This document shows, one piece after another, positions 37,272-47,012 of a stretch of DNA of 64,000 nt. Below the pieces are notes generated by a model. That model saw only the letters and a program-made list of their open reading frames with translations. It was not told the origin of the DNA and ran no database searches. The stretch spans positions 1 to 64,000 of the forward strand of contig DUVN01000029.1 in the NCBI GenBank assembly GCA_012841015.1. The letters run 5' to 3'. The stretch's first letter is position 1. Each line of letters starts with the position of its first letter. The position numbers were made by a program, and so were the translations under genes. This DNA comes from Clostridiaceae bacterium. Its GTDB lineage: Bacteria > Bacillota > Clostridia > Saccharofermentanales > DTU023.

Positions 37272-37991
37272 ATGAAAACAAAGTCTTCAAGAGAAAGAAA
37301 ATACGTCCCCGAGATCACATCGCCACTTCGCGGCGACATCATTGAGGTGCCAAAGATCATCGCTGAGTGTTCAGGTATTCGCATTTTTGGGAAACGTCTC
37401 AAGTCGATTATCTATACAACAGATGCAGCGTTAGCAATCAATCATAATGCTGATGCACTTATTGCTGTTTATCCGTTTACACCACATCCAGCCATCACAA
37501 GTGCACTCATAGGAATATCTCCCGTTCCCGTTTTCGCTGGAGTCGGCGGCGGTACAACGGGTGGTAAACGATGCGCGCAGATTGCCATGTTTGCAGAAGC
37601 ACAAGGTGCTATTGGTCTCGTTGTCAACTCGCCGACAACGCTTGAAACCATACGCCACATCAGGGCAGTCGTCGATACACCGATCGTCTGCACTATCGTG
37701 TCAGAATACATGGACATCGAGGCAAGGGTAGAGGCCGGTGTCCAAATATTCAATGTGAGTGGAGCAGACCGCACAGTTGACATCGTTAAAAGTATCCGCG
37801 AGCGTTATCCGACAATACCTATTATCGCGACAGGTGGATCGACAGACGAAACAATCCTCAAGACGATACAGGCTGGCGCAAACGCCATTACATTCACGCC
37901 TCCGACAAGTGCCCAGCTTTTCAAATACAAAATGGATAAGTATCGGAAGGCGGCGCAAGACGGATATGAGTACAAACACCAGCTGAGCTGA
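37272..37991 (+). CDS. TIM-barrel protein of unknown substrate
   Basis: 239 residues with repeating beta-strand/alpha-helix rhythm and glycine-rich phosphate-binding-like ends: VFAGVGGGTTGGKR, FNVSGADRTVDIV and IIATGGSTDETILKTIQAGANAI. The late strand is typical of phosphate-binding barrels such as indole-3-glycerol phosphate synthase or NanE-like enzymes. Genes of this kind are usually annotated only as hydrolase. AGGAG precedes the ATG. No pathway partner is adjacent, so no substrate is proposed. Confidence 0.7.
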   Translation: MKTKSSRERKYVPEITSPLRGDIIEVPKIIAECSGIRIFGKRLKSIIYTTDAALAINHNADALIAVYPFTPHPAITSALIGISPVPVFAGVGGGTTGGKRCAQIAMFAEAQGAIGLVVNSPTTLETIRHIRAVVDTPIVCTIVSEYMDIEARVEAGVQIFNVSGADRTVDIVKSIRERYPTIPIIATGGSTDETILKTIQAGANAITFTPPTSAQLFKYKMDKYRKAAQDGYEYKHQLS

Positions 37992-38107
37992 ATCGAGATG
38001 CCACAAACTGTTTTAGAACATATGAAGTGTTCTCTGGGATGTGGCAATGTGGAGAGCTAAATACTCTGGTCGGCAAGGAAAAGAATGCTAGTGAATCAGG
38101 AAATCAT

Positions 38108-38818
38108 TCACTGACCGGAACAGGTCAGATCACGTATCACTTCGAAGGCGAGGAGAAATCCTGCGACAGGAGGAACGAAGGGAGCACTTCCAATAGTCCC
38201 TTTTTCGACACCGAGCGGTGTTGCGGGTGGCTCGTCGGAAAAGACGACTTTGACATGCTCGACATGCCGCTTGCGCAATGCACGCCGTACGATACGAGCG
38301 AGAGGATCCGTGTGTGTCTCAGACAAATCAGCGATCTTCAAACGAGTTGGGTCGAGTCGATTGCCTGTGCCCATCGAGGCGATAAGGGGAATGCCTTGTG
38401 CAAGTGAGGTGGCGATCAGATCTATTTTTGCTCCAAGCGTATCGATGGCATCGATGATGTAGTCGATCGGCGCAAAATGCTGGAGCACATCATCAATTTC
38501 ACCTGCGACAAGGTGTTCTTCCATCGTTTCAACGATCAGGTGACTGTTGATGTCGAGGAGTCGACAACGGGCGACTTGGCATTTCGATTGTCCCATTGTG
38601 CTTTCAAGTGCAAAAAGCTGTCGGTTGAGATTAGAGGGTGAGATAACATCGCCATCGATGAGAATCAATCGTCCTACACCAGCTCTTGCCAAAGCCTCAG
38701 CTGCCCATGACCCGACGCCACCAAGTCCTGCGACGAGAACACTTTTCTCTGAGAGCACCTCGATCGCATTGTTGGGTAAAAGCGCACGCGTCCGATCGTG
38801 ATGTGACTCAATTAACAC
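38108..38818 (-). CDS. tcdA: tRNA threonylcarbamoyladenosine dehydratase (ThiF/E1-like)
   Basis: 236 residues of the E1-like adenylating fold. The ATP-binding GLGGVGSWAAEALARAGVG is followed by LIDGDVISPSNLNRQLFA with the conserved Asp and Arg residues. It matches TcdA/CsdL, which cyclises t6A at tRNA position 37 using ATP. GTG start with GGAGG 11 nt upstream. It diverges from the flavoprotein gene that follows. Confidence 0.88.
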   Translation of the reverse strand: MLIESHHDRTRALLPNNAIEVLSEKSVLVAGLGGVGSWAAEALARAGVGRLILIDGDVISPSNLNRQLFALESTMGQSKCQVARCRLLDINSHLIVETMEEHLVAGEIDDVLQHFAPIDYIIDAIDTLGAKIDLIATSLAQGIPLIASMGTGNRLDPTRLKIADLSETHTDPLARIVRRALRKRHVEHVKVVFSDEPPATPLGVEKGTIGSAPFVPPVAGFLLAFEVIRDLTCSGQ

Positions 38819-38953
38819 TGAAAACTATTCCTCCTTTGGAGTTATGATACAAGAAAGCATGCAGATATTCATCATAGGAGTCATGACCTCTCCACCACGT
38901 GGTATCATATCATCGTGCAAAACCACAATAAGATTTCACAGGTTGGAGTCAAT

Positions 38954-40384
38954 ATGAAAAAAGTAGATATAGCTATTATTGGTGCCGGCCTCGCCGGAAT
39001 ATTTGCCGCTTATGAGCTTGTCGTTCAACGGCCAGATTTGAATATTTTGTTATTGGAGCAAGGGGAACCGATTAGGTCACGGAGCTGCCCGATTCTTCAA
39101 GGGAAGGTGAGCGCATGTGTTCACTGTAAAACGTGTGCTATCATGCGCGGTTTCGGTGGAGCGGGTGCTTTTTCAGATGGAAAATTCAATTTGACGACGG
39201 AATTCGGAGGATGGTTGACAGATTATCTCGACTCTAAGACGGTGATGTCGCTCATCTACGATGTCGATGCCATCAACCAGAAATTTGGCGCGACGAAGGA
39301 ATGGTTCTCTACGGAGACACCTGCAGGTGAGGCAATTAGGAGGCGCGCTCTCGCCTGCGATATTCATCTGCTTGATGCACGTTGTAAGCATCTTGGGACG
39401 GAGAACAACCGCGGTATCTTGATCAAGCTCTACGACTGGCTCAATGATCATGTGGACATAGCCTGCAACACGACAGTGTTTACCATTATGCCGATGAAGG
39501 CAGGCCAAGCTGTTCCCAAGAAGAATGATGTCGTACCTGATTGCTACCGGCTAGAGACGTCAAAAGGCGATGTCGAATGTGACATTCTAATTGCAGCTCC
39601 TGGCCGCGCGGGTGCTGAATGGTTCAGCAACACTTGTCGCAAACTGAATCTTCCGCTCATCAACAACCAAGTCGATCTCGGTGTACGCGTTGAATTACCT
39701 GCACTTGTTTTTAAAGATATTACTGATGCGATGTATGAAGCAAAGCTTAAGTACATGACGCGCGGATACAAAGATATCGTACGGACATTCTGCATGAATC
39801 CATATGGGTATGTTGTCACGGAAAATACGGACGGTATCATGACGGTCAATGGCCATAGCTTTAATGATCCGAACCTCCGGAGCGACAATACGAACTTCGC
39901 GCTGCTTGTCAGCAATCGCTTTACTGAGCCGTTTAATGAACCGTACCGTTACGGCAAGCATATCGCTTCACTGTCGAACATGCTCGGTGGTGGTGTCATG
40001 ATGCAACGACTCGGCGATCTTCGCGATGGTCGCAGGACGAACGCGCACCGTATGTCGAAGAGCTTCGTAAAACCGACACTTGACGCTACGCCTGGTGACC
40101 TCAGTCTTGTTCTGCCGAAACGCCATCTTGACAATATCCTTGAGATGCTTGAGGTGCTCGACCGCCTAGCGCCGGGCACTGCAAACTCCGATACACTTCT
40201 CTATGGCGTGGAGGTCAAGTTTTATAGTGCCAGATTAGAGTTGACGAATGAGTTTGAGACGGGGCTTCGCAATTTCTTTGCCATCGGCGACGGAGCAGGC
40301 ATCACGCGCGGACTTTCTCAGGCAGGCGCTTCTGGCCTTCATGCAGCTCGCGCCATCTTAAAGCGCCTGAACGGCGTAGGCTGA
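38954..40384 (+). CDS. FAD-dependent oxidoreductase (COG2509-like)
   Basis: 476 residues. The N-terminal FAD motif is DIAIIGAGLAGIFAAYEL. It is followed by SRSCPILQGKVSACVHCKTC with several cysteines and GFGGAGAFSDGKFNLTTEFG, which define a group of bacterial FAD proteins of unknown reaction. C-terminal GDGAGITRGLSQAGASGLHAAR closes the FAD fold. The track GTG at 38915 lacks a site; the ATG at 38954 has GGAG upstream. The Cys cluster might hold iron-sulphur or zinc. No partner genes. Confidence 0.82.
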   Translation: MKKVDIAIIGAGLAGIFAAYELVVQRPDLNILLLEQGEPIRSRSCPILQGKVSACVHCKTCAIMRGFGGAGAFSDGKFNLTTEFGGWLTDYLDSKTVMSLIYDVDAINQKFGATKEWFSTETPAGEAIRRRALACDIHLLDARCKHLGTENNRGILIKLYDWLNDHVDIACNTTVFTIMPMKAGQAVPKKNDVVPDCYRLETSKGDVECDILIAAPGRAGAEWFSNTCRKLNLPLINNQVDLGVRVELPALVFKDITDAMYEAKLKYMTRGYKDIVRTFCMNPYGYVVTENTDGIMTVNGHSFNDPNLRSDNTNFALLVSNRFTEPFNEPYRYGKHIASLSNMLGGGVMMQRLGDLRDGRRTNAHRMSKSFVKPTLDATPGDLSLVLPKRHLDNILEMLEVLDRLAPGTANSDTLLYGVEVKFYSARLELTNEFETGLRNFFAIGDGAGITRGLSQAGASGLHAARAILKRLNGVG

Positions 40385-40845
40385 GCATGGAAGGAAGAAG
40401 GTTCACTGCTAAATAATAATGTCATGCACGGCTCTATTCTTATGTTTGCCGTTCATTTATTTTACTCTTTCCTTTACTAGGTGTGATGTTCTTAAACAAG
40501 TAAGAGAAAGTACCTTGAAAGATAACAAAGTATACGAATCAATCAAAAGCTATGGACACTAGCCTCTACACGCAGGGTGCTTTTTTACCCTCTCTGTATA
40601 ACAATATTACAAATTCATCTGGCAGATGTGGTACTATTTAACCGATCGATAAAGGGAAGGTCGTGCACCGGAATCGCTTCGCTGAAGCAATCTATTGCGG
40701 ATCGTCTAGGACATATCCGGCATGCGTGGTGCAAGTGTGTGATGCGAGCTTTTCTGGTTGTTGGTCAGTCCCTTTTCTGATGGTCGGAAAAGGCGTCGTT
40801 GAGTAAAAGATATTTTCGAGAATTAATAATTCGAAGGAGAAAGAT
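40385..40845. other. Intergenic region upstream of the SPFH gene
   Basis: 461 bp. The track ORF 40577..40780 shows no family character or ribosome binding site. I see no convincing promoter pair, RNA gene or repeat. Confidence 0.3.
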
Positions 40846-42219
40846 ATGGGTCTATTAAAAGCAGCTGGAGGCGCAATTGGTGGTGTGCTTGCAGATCAAT
40901 GGCGCGAATTCTTTTACAGTGACGCGTTACACGATAACGTCATTGTAAAAAAAGGTCAGAAGCGTACATCTTCGCGTTCGAGTAATATCCGAGGCGAGGA
41001 CAATATTATCTCTAACGGTTCGGTCATCGCTGTGAACAACGGTCAGTGTATGATAATTGTTGAGCAGGGACGAGTTGTCGATTTTTGCGCGGAGCCCGGT
41101 GAGTATATTTACGATACATCAACAGAACCGTCATTATTCTATGGTCCGCTTGGTCGAAACATTGTCGGAACATTTAAGCGAATCGGTCAACGGTTCACGT
41201 TCGGTGGCGACACGGGGAAAGATCAGCGCGTCTACTACTTCAACCTCAAAGAGATGATGAACAACCGCTTTGGTACTGCCAACGCCGTTCCATTCCGCGT
41301 TGTCGATACGAATATCGGTCTCGACGTCGATATCTCCATCAAATGTTTTGGTGAATACTCGTACAAAGTGGAAGACCCCCTATTGTTCTACACGAATGTT
41401 TCGGGCAACGTTGAGGAACCGTATACGCGTGATCGCATGGACAATCAACTCCGTGCTGAAGTCATGAACGCCCTGCAACCTGCGTTTGCAAGGATTTCTG
41501 CGATGGGCATTCGTTACAGTGCGCTGCCGGGACATACAGAGGAAATTTCAGCCGCGTTGAATGACGTACTGACAGAAAAATGGCGCGAACTGCGTGGTCT
41601 CGTCATCGTGTCGGTTGCCATTCAATCTGTTAAGGCCTCCGAAGAAGATGAGCAACTTATCAAAGAGCTCCAAAAGAGTGCCGTTTACCGCGATCCTACG
41701 ATGGCGGCGGCTGGACTCGTTGGAGCACAGGCAGACGCCATGCGCGCAGCAGCTTCAAACGAAGGTGCTGGCCCCTTTATGGCATTTGCTGGCATGAATA
41801 TGGCACAGATGGCAGGAGGCGGACAGGCAACGCAGCTGTTCCAGCAAGGAGCCATGCAACAGCCTCAGCCCCAGCCCGTACCTGCTTCGACGATCCACGC
41901 CACGGCAGTCCCTGTTTGGAAATGTGGAGCATGTGGTAAAGCCGATAACGTTGGCAATTTCTGCGGAGAATGCGGTACGCCAAAACCTGCCAAAGAGGAA
42001 TGGGTTTGCGAGTGTGGCACGGCGAATACCAGCAATTTCTGTCATAACTGTGGTAAGCCGCGACCTGTCGTATTACATTACCAATGTGATAAATGTGGAT
42101 GGGAACCGCAGGATCAGACCAACGTGCCGAACTTCTGCCCCAACTGCGGTGATGTCTTTGACGAGAAAGATGTCAAAGGTAAGGGTTCAAGTGAGCCTCC
42201 TTCCGGAACGCCCAAGTAA
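40846..42219 (+). CDS. SPFH domain protein with C-terminal zinc ribbons (YdjI-like)
   Basis: 457 residues. The first 300 match the SPFH/virion-core-like domain of YdjI (MGLLKAAGGAIGGVLADQWREFF; EPGEYIYD; SIKCFGEYSYKVEDP). An Ala/Gly/Gln-rich hinge leads to three zinc ribbons: CGACGKADNVGNFCGECG, CECGTANTSNFCHNCG and CDKCGWEP ... CPNCG. Bacillus YdjI acts in membrane stress with a PspA-type protein; no PspA homologue is visible here. GAAGGAG precedes the ATG. It is followed by a good terminator. Confidence 0.88.
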   Translation: MGLLKAAGGAIGGVLADQWREFFYSDALHDNVIVKKGQKRTSSRSSNIRGEDNIISNGSVIAVNNGQCMIIVEQGRVVDFCAEPGEYIYDTSTEPSLFYGPLGRNIVGTFKRIGQRFTFGGDTGKDQRVYYFNLKEMMNNRFGTANAVPFRVVDTNIGLDVDISIKCFGEYSYKVEDPLLFYTNVSGNVEEPYTRDRMDNQLRAEVMNALQPAFARISAMGIRYSALPGHTEEISAALNDVLTEKWRELRGLVIVSVAIQSVKASEEDEQLIKELQKSAVYRDPTMAAAGLVGAQADAMRAAASNEGAGPFMAFAGMNMAQMAGGGQATQLFQQGAMQQPQPQPVPASTIHATAVPVWKCGACGKADNVGNFCGECGTPKPAKEEWVCECGTANTSNFCHNCGKPRPVVLHYQCDKCGWEPQDQTNVPNFCPNCGDVFDEKDVKGKGSSEPPSGTPK

Positions 42220-42595
42220 AGGCGACCGTTCCGAGGCAGTGCGAGCATCAACGTACCCGCTATTGATTCTTAGAACTATATTAGCTCGTCACGGCTCGTA
42301 ATAGATCAACAATACATCGCCGAAAGGCGTTAATTTCGAAAAGGATCGCTCCAGCTTTGAGGTGTTTCTGGGGCGATTCCTTTTTGGGGAAAGTGCTTGT
42401 ACTTGTATAAGAGTTAAACTGCCCCGCTATCTTCAATCAGTAGTGGACTCCGATTGAACGACCACGTTTGAGTACTGCAACTCGTTTTAATTTGCTCAAG
42501 AGATACAAGCTGTACCATATCTCTCAATGAGGATATTTTTCTCGTCAGACAGAGGACTATTGTAGGATCGTGGTGTGCAGTGCGTGTTTGCACGC
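42220..42595. other. Convergent intergenic region after the SPFH gene
   Basis: No gene seen; the minus-strand track ORF 42496..42999 is a shadow of the YhaM-like gene. It contains the terminator listed next. Confidence 0.35.
42340..42386 (+). terminator. Rho-independent terminator after the SPFH gene
   Basis: AAAGGATCGCTCCAG pairs with CTGGGGCGATTCCTTT (one bulge), followed by TTTTT. A classic GC stem and U-tract about 120 nt after the stop codon. Confidence 0.8.
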
Positions 42596-43534
42596 TTACT
42601 CCTCATCAAGTAGAGGGATGTCATATAGAAATCCAAAGTCGGGATGGCGGATCTTATCTCCCGCCGTATTAATCTGTTCACGGATGAGTTCTGTCGTCTG
42701 GCTTTCGAGCATATCAATGTAATGGACGATGGTCGCGGCAACTGTCGTCGGGCGGTCTCCGTACAGCCCGTGATGACCGGCAATAACCGATTGAACTTGG
42801 CGATAGAACGATTCGTCGTACCGTCCAATGATCGTATCCTTATGAGCTGCAAGAAACTCGATGCCGCGAACACGATGATTAGCGTACCAAAATTCACCCA
42901 AATTAAGATTGCGGTATTCAAAAACTTTTCCGACGTCATGCATGAAGATAGAGTAGATAAGGAGATCTGTACTGGCGCGTAGCGGAGGGTTGTTCTCAAG
43001 GAGTGCTTTAAGAATGTTGAGCATTTTAATGGTGTGGTTTGCGAGTCCTCCGATGATGTTGTCGTGATGTCGAACAGCGGCTCCCTCAGTCATAAATCTG
43101 TCCTCTAATCTCGGGTCAGCGAGCGTGTGTTCGACGAGTTCCCAGCACGTTGTCGTTGCGCCAAGACCGTTGAGCCCTTCTCTCACAATCGCTAAGTTCT
43201 GCTCAAGTTCCTCTCTTCCAATCCCACCGAGAAAATCTTCTCTTGTGATTTTAGTCTCAGTGTATACGTCGATCGATTTGACCGTTAAGTACGGTCCATT
43301 ATAGTCCGAGCCGACTGTTTCGGCGACGTAGATGCCTGGGCCGAATTCGTTGACAATCTCATAGACGTCCTTATCCCAGATGCGAAACAAGTAGTTTTGT
43401 CCCTTGAAGTAGAAAAAACCGCTCATGAAATCATCACGTCTTCCGCTGCGTATGTCGGGCATGTTGTTGATGAAGACGAGTCCGCGCGAGCGGCGACCTT
43501 TTTCAATTGATACAGTTAAATCGAGAATGTCCAT
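42596..43534 (-). CDS. HD-domain protein, YhaM-like 3'-5' exoribonuclease
   Basis: 312 residues. An N-terminal OB-like beta domain (about 1-95) is followed by an HD phosphohydrolase domain with HHDNIIGGLANHT, IFMHDVGKVFEY and IAGHHGLYG. This two-part layout is that of YhaM/CBF1, which trims RNA and single-stranded DNA from the 3' end. Length fits. GGGAGC precedes the ATG. It lies alone between the SPFH gene and the CotH gene. Confidence 0.83.
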   Translation of the reverse strand: MDILDLTVSIEKGRRSRGLVFINNMPDIRSGRRDDFMSGFFYFKGQNYLFRIWDKDVYEIVNEFGPGIYVAETVGSDYNGPYLTVKSIDVYTETKITREDFLGGIGREELEQNLAIVREGLNGLGATTTCWELVEHTLADPRLEDRFMTEGAAVRHHDNIIGGLANHTIKMLNILKALLENNPPLRASTDLLIYSIFMHDVGKVFEYRNLNLGEFWYANHRVRGIEFLAAHKDTIIGRYDESFYRQVQSVIAGHHGLYGDRPTTVAATIVHYIDMLESQTTELIREQINTAGDKIRHPDFGFLYDIPLLDEE

Positions 43535-43635
43535 AAAATGCTCCCTCTGCCGCTATTCTACCAAAAAAGGCATGGTGAGCTCACACTTTGTTGATGAAGA
43601 ATAATGTGAAGCATACTAAAGATCAAAAGACATGG

Positions 43636-45069
43636 TCAATCCACCTCAGGGAGAAGACCGTCAACGAGCCGCCGCATGTCTTCGAAGTCTCCAAGATCTG
43701 GAACCCAGACCGAGGATGCGTCGATCAGTGTTTCAGGGTGTTGTGCCTGCCCCTTGAAGGTTGACGGGATCGTTCCGTCAAGTTGTCCGCGTACGCTTTG
43801 AGCTCGCAGGAGGCAGAAGGATTTTAGCGTGTCAACAGCAAGAAGGAAATCGTCGTGAGAGCAAAACTTTGTAGGGTCTCGCTTGACATAAGGCGAGATC
43901 ATATCTCTGATGGAGTCGACCTTTTCTTCGAAGCGACCGCTTTCCATGTACTTTATCAGGAAATCGTCGTAGAGATCGTGGTACCTCGCAACATATTCGC
44001 CGTTAAACATAAGCTGTACAAAGAGCGGCCGGCGAACCATCACCTCAAACGGAGCCGGCGTGTCGATCGGATAGTTGACAAAAAGCGTCGAATCGTTGAT
44101 AGGATCTGTCATGCCGAGCGCATAGGTTGCAAAGGCGAGGTTGTAGTCCCATGGGAGCATCGAAATTTTGCCGTCTTTTTCGTAAAGGAAATAGTTGTGT
44201 CCTGTTTTGCCAAGATAGCTGTCGAGATTGACGACAAATGTTTGGACAGTGAAATACCTGAGTAATGCCTCAATATCGAGTGCAGATTCTAAGTCTTCTC
44301 CTTCAGAAAGAATCTTGAGCGCTTTAATGAGTCTTGCCTTATCGGCGTCATTTACTTTAAAGACGGCATGGCGGAAGATATTGTCGTAGCGCCATAATTC
44401 ATCACCCGTGTAGATGAGGGCGATATCGTCATTCTGATCTGTTAACCGGAGATACTTCGGTTTGTAGAGTTCCCCGCGATTCATACCATAATTTCGACGG
44501 ATGAAGGCATCTTCAATTTCCTCGATCGCAACGAACAACCCCCAATCCCTCTCATTGACACGCACAAAGGCGTGGCTTGTAAGAGGTGCGGGGACTTTCA
44601 TCTCGCGCATCATTTCATACGTTATCGTATCTTTCATAAATGCGTTGTCTTGGAAAGAGGTGTTCAGTGAGAGCTTGTCAAGTCCAAAGTATGTCTGCCC
44701 TTTTTCAAAATGATCGAATTCAATCTTGAGGCTAAAGCGCTTGGAGCCGTACTTGTAGATCTGGTTGAGGGAATTGTTTCCCTTGACGCGGAGCCCGACA
44801 TTGGCGATTTCCTCGCCGTCGATGACAACTTTGACAGGGATATATTCTTTCGCATGTGGATTTTCTAGGATGCCTTGCCAATCTGATTCATCGGCTGTAA
44901 TATCGATTGAATGAACATAGCTCATGTCAAACAGGCGACTTGCATAACTAGGGGAGCCGTGATACGTTCTAAGGCCAAGCGATCCGGCATTCATGAACAC
45001 AACAATGAGAACGACCATGAGCAAGGTCGCTACGAAGCAAATCTTGTCGATGTATCGATGTTTGAGCAT
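43636..45069 (-). CDS. CotH kinase family protein
   Basis: About 477 residues. One N-terminal membrane anchor (VATLLMVVLIVVFMNAG) is followed by an extracytoplasmic domain. The CotH core reads MSYVHSIDITADESDW, GLRVKGNNSL, and GHNYFLYEKDGKISMLPWDYNLAF with the conserved Asp. Members phosphorylate proteins on the cell surface or spore coat. The start at 45069 has GGAGG 6 nt upstream; the track start at 45186 adds 39 unlikely residues. It groups with the DUF4956 and VTC genes upstream on the same strand. Confidence 0.87.
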   Translation of the reverse strand: MLKHRYIDKICFVATLLMVVLIVVFMNAGSLGLRTYHGSPSYASRLFDMSYVHSIDITADESDWQGILENPHAKEYIPVKVVIDGEEIANVGLRVKGNNSLNQIYKYGSKRFSLKIEFDHFEKGQTYFGLDKLSLNTSFQDNAFMKDTITYEMMREMKVPAPLTSHAFVRVNERDWGLFVAIEEIEDAFIRRNYGMNRGELYKPKYLRLTDQNDDIALIYTGDELWRYDNIFRHAVFKVNDADKARLIKALKILSEGEDLESALDIEALLRYFTVQTFVVNLDSYLGKTGHNYFLYEKDGKISMLPWDYNLAFATYALGMTDPINDSTLFVNYPIDTPAPFEVMVRRPLFVQLMFNGEYVARYHDLYDDFLIKYMESGRFEEKVDSIRDMISPYVKRDPTKFCSHDDFLLAVDTLKSFCLLRAQSVRGQLDGTIPSTFKGQAQHPETLIDASSVWVPDLGDFEDMRRLVDGLLPEVD

Positions 45070-45282
45070 GAATGCCTCCTTGCAATGTCGTTTTGATAAC
45101 GTGGCCTGTGGTTCCTGTACGATGCAAACCGTCCTGTTCCTGTCGCAATGCCTCCTAAGCATTTTAACGGTATTGTTTATGCTCAACCGGCTGTCGATAC
45201 CTTCTTAGCCGACGTCATCTCACAATCCTTCTCGTCGTTAAATATGTTGTCTGCTTTTTAAAGGAGGACTGTCAGTGGACGC

Positions 45283-45954
45283 TTAGCCGACGTAATCACC
45301 CTTGTAGCTAACAAGAACGACATCCTGAACGCCCTCGGTGTCGGCGATTTTGCTGAGAAAGGAAGTCTCGTTATCTTTTAGTCTAATTTCGTAGTGGAGT
45401 TCAATCTCTCCTTTACGGACACTTTTACTCTTGAGGATTAGTTTTTTGATGTTTGCCTCCAAGACGGCTTTTGTAGCAGCCTCAGCTTCTTCTGATTGGC
45501 AGCGCAGGACTAAAATAAAGGGGTTGTCGTGAGATTTCCAGCTGACAAAAATGACAAGGATCACGCCGATAAAAAGGCTCCCAAAGACGGCAAGAGGTAA
45601 CAGGCCGGCAGCAATGACAATGCCGACGGCAATGCTCCAGAACAAAAACGCAATATCGAGCGGCTCCTTAATGGCCGAGCGGAAACGAACGATAGACAGA
45701 GCGCCTACCATTCCCAACGAGAGAACGACATTGCTTGTGACGGCTAGAATGACGAGAGTTGCAATCATGGTAAGTCCGACGAGCGTTACGCCGAAACTCG
45801 ATGAGTACATTACACCTCGATACGTTAATTTGTAAATCCAAAAAATAAAAAGTCCAACAAAGAATGAGAACAGCATGGCAAGGGCCATGTCGAGGATCGA
45901 GATGCTCGTTACATTCTCGAGAAATTTTGATTTGAAGATGTCTCTGAAACTCAT
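45283..45954 (-). CDS. DUF4956 family membrane protein
   Basis: 223 residues. Three or four hydrophobic segments (AMLFSFFVGLFIFWIY; GLTMIATLVILAV; IAFLFWSIAVGIVIAAG) precede a soluble C-terminal domain. The central NVVLSLGMVGALSIVRFRSAIKEPLDIAF is the signature of DUF4956. The function is unproved. Genes of this family habitually lie beside VTC and CotH genes, as here, suggesting a shared envelope-linked phosphorylation or polyphosphate process. Confidence 0.87.
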   Translation of the reverse strand: MSFRDIFKSKFLENVTSISILDMALAMLFSFFVGLFIFWIYKLTYRGVMYSSSFGVTLVGLTMIATLVILAVTSNVVLSLGMVGALSIVRFRSAIKEPLDIAFLFWSIAVGIVIAAGLLPLAVFGSLFIGVILVIFVSWKSHDNPFILVLRCQSEEAEAATKAVLEANIKKLILKSKSVRKGEIELHYEIRLKDNETSFLSKIADTEGVQDVVLVSYKGDYVG

Positions 45955-46011
45955 GTGTCTTTTCCTCTTTCACTTTATTGTTGACCTCGTTGAGAGGTAT
46001 TGTATTTCTTG

Positions 46012-46686
46012 TTAGTCGTACTTACGGCTATGTGCGTATTTTGAAAAGGCGCCACTTCGCCTTGGTCCAATCTGAACGGCGTCTGCAATAAACTCAGGGA
46101 GAAACTGATCGTATTTTACCTCGAGGACGGCAAAAGCCTCGTTTGTCGGTAGCTGTAGTGGATCAATCGCAAAGAAGTCAATGTTCTTTCCACTTGTTCT
46201 GATGTCGCGATCAAGTGTGATACGAACGTTCCCTGCAGGGAATACGAATGGTTCACGGTAATACTCCACCATGACGCAGGGACGTAAGAGGAGGCTTTTT
46301 AACTTGAAGTAGAATTCTTGGAGTAAAGGGTTTTCGCTTTCAAGAAGAAAGGAGTATTCTCCGTCGAGAATCGCGCGGACCTCTTTTTCCATTAAGCGAG
46401 CTGTTCGCTTGCGACTTAACCCACGGCGTTTACTCTTTTTTTCCAATCGAATCCATGAAAAATCTTGGTTGTAACAGCGAATGCGAAACTTCTCGCGATG
46501 GTTGACACCACTGATTTTTTCTGTCAAAGCTCTATCAAACGGATCATCGAAGTAGAGGCTTCTGACTAGGTATTCGCCGCTCGGACTGGCATGGCGGTCG
46601 TGAGGCAGAATCTTTCGAAGTCTATGGCTGAGTAGCTGATGGTCGGCAAAGTTGATCTCGTGTTTCAGTTCATGCCGAAGTATCAT
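46012..46686 (-). CDS. VTC domain protein, putative polyphosphate polymerase
   Basis: 224 residues spanning the VTC catalytic tunnel domain. Features: RHELKHEINFADHQLLSHRL at the start, YLVRSLYFDD, REKFRIRCYN, IRLEKKSKRRG, and LEVKYDQFLPEFI near the end; basic residues would bind nucleotide and phosphate. In yeast the domain makes polyphosphate from ATP. Here it is a stand-alone cytoplasmic protein. First gene of the VTC-DUF4956-CotH set, 57 nt before DUF4956. Confidence 0.87.
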   Translation of the reverse strand: MILRHELKHEINFADHQLLSHRLRKILPHDRHASPSGEYLVRSLYFDDPFDRALTEKISGVNHREKFRIRCYNQDFSWIRLEKKSKRRGLSRKRTARLMEKEVRAILDGEYSFLLESENPLLQEFYFKLKSLLLRPCVMVEYYREPFVFPAGNVRITLDRDIRTSGKNIDFFAIDPLQLPTNEAFAVLEVKYDQFLPEFIADAVQIGPRRSGAFSKYAHSRKYD

Positions 46687-47012
46687 GGAAAATCACCTCG
46701 TATTGTTCGTTCTTGATGTAGAGGATTTTTCCTCTTTTCCGTGTCAGTTTGATGTTGGAACTTTCATCCTAGTGATGGAAGTAAGATCGGGTGTTGTCAG
46801 TTTGCGTTTGCTCTAATCGTTCGCTGGGGTTTGTCTGTAGTTTGATTAAGGATCCTGTCCCGTTTTCGGTATTAAATAAGATTATACAGATGATTTTCGG
46901 TAGACAATACATCGGCTTTGCGCCTAGTGCCATCGAGGATGGGGACGCAAAGCCGATACTAACTGGAGGGTGAGAGGCTGTGGTTGGTACGACTTAATGC
47001 TGCTCGTTGACC
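46687..47012. other. Intergenic region with a long hairpin
   Basis: No gene. ATCGGCTTTGCG (46911-46922) and CGCAAAGCCGAT (46946-46957) form a perfect 12-bp stem, with an inner CCATC/GATGG stem. It sits 56 nt after the PepSY lipoprotein stop on the minus strand and may end that transcript, although no U-tract follows. Confidence 0.5.
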
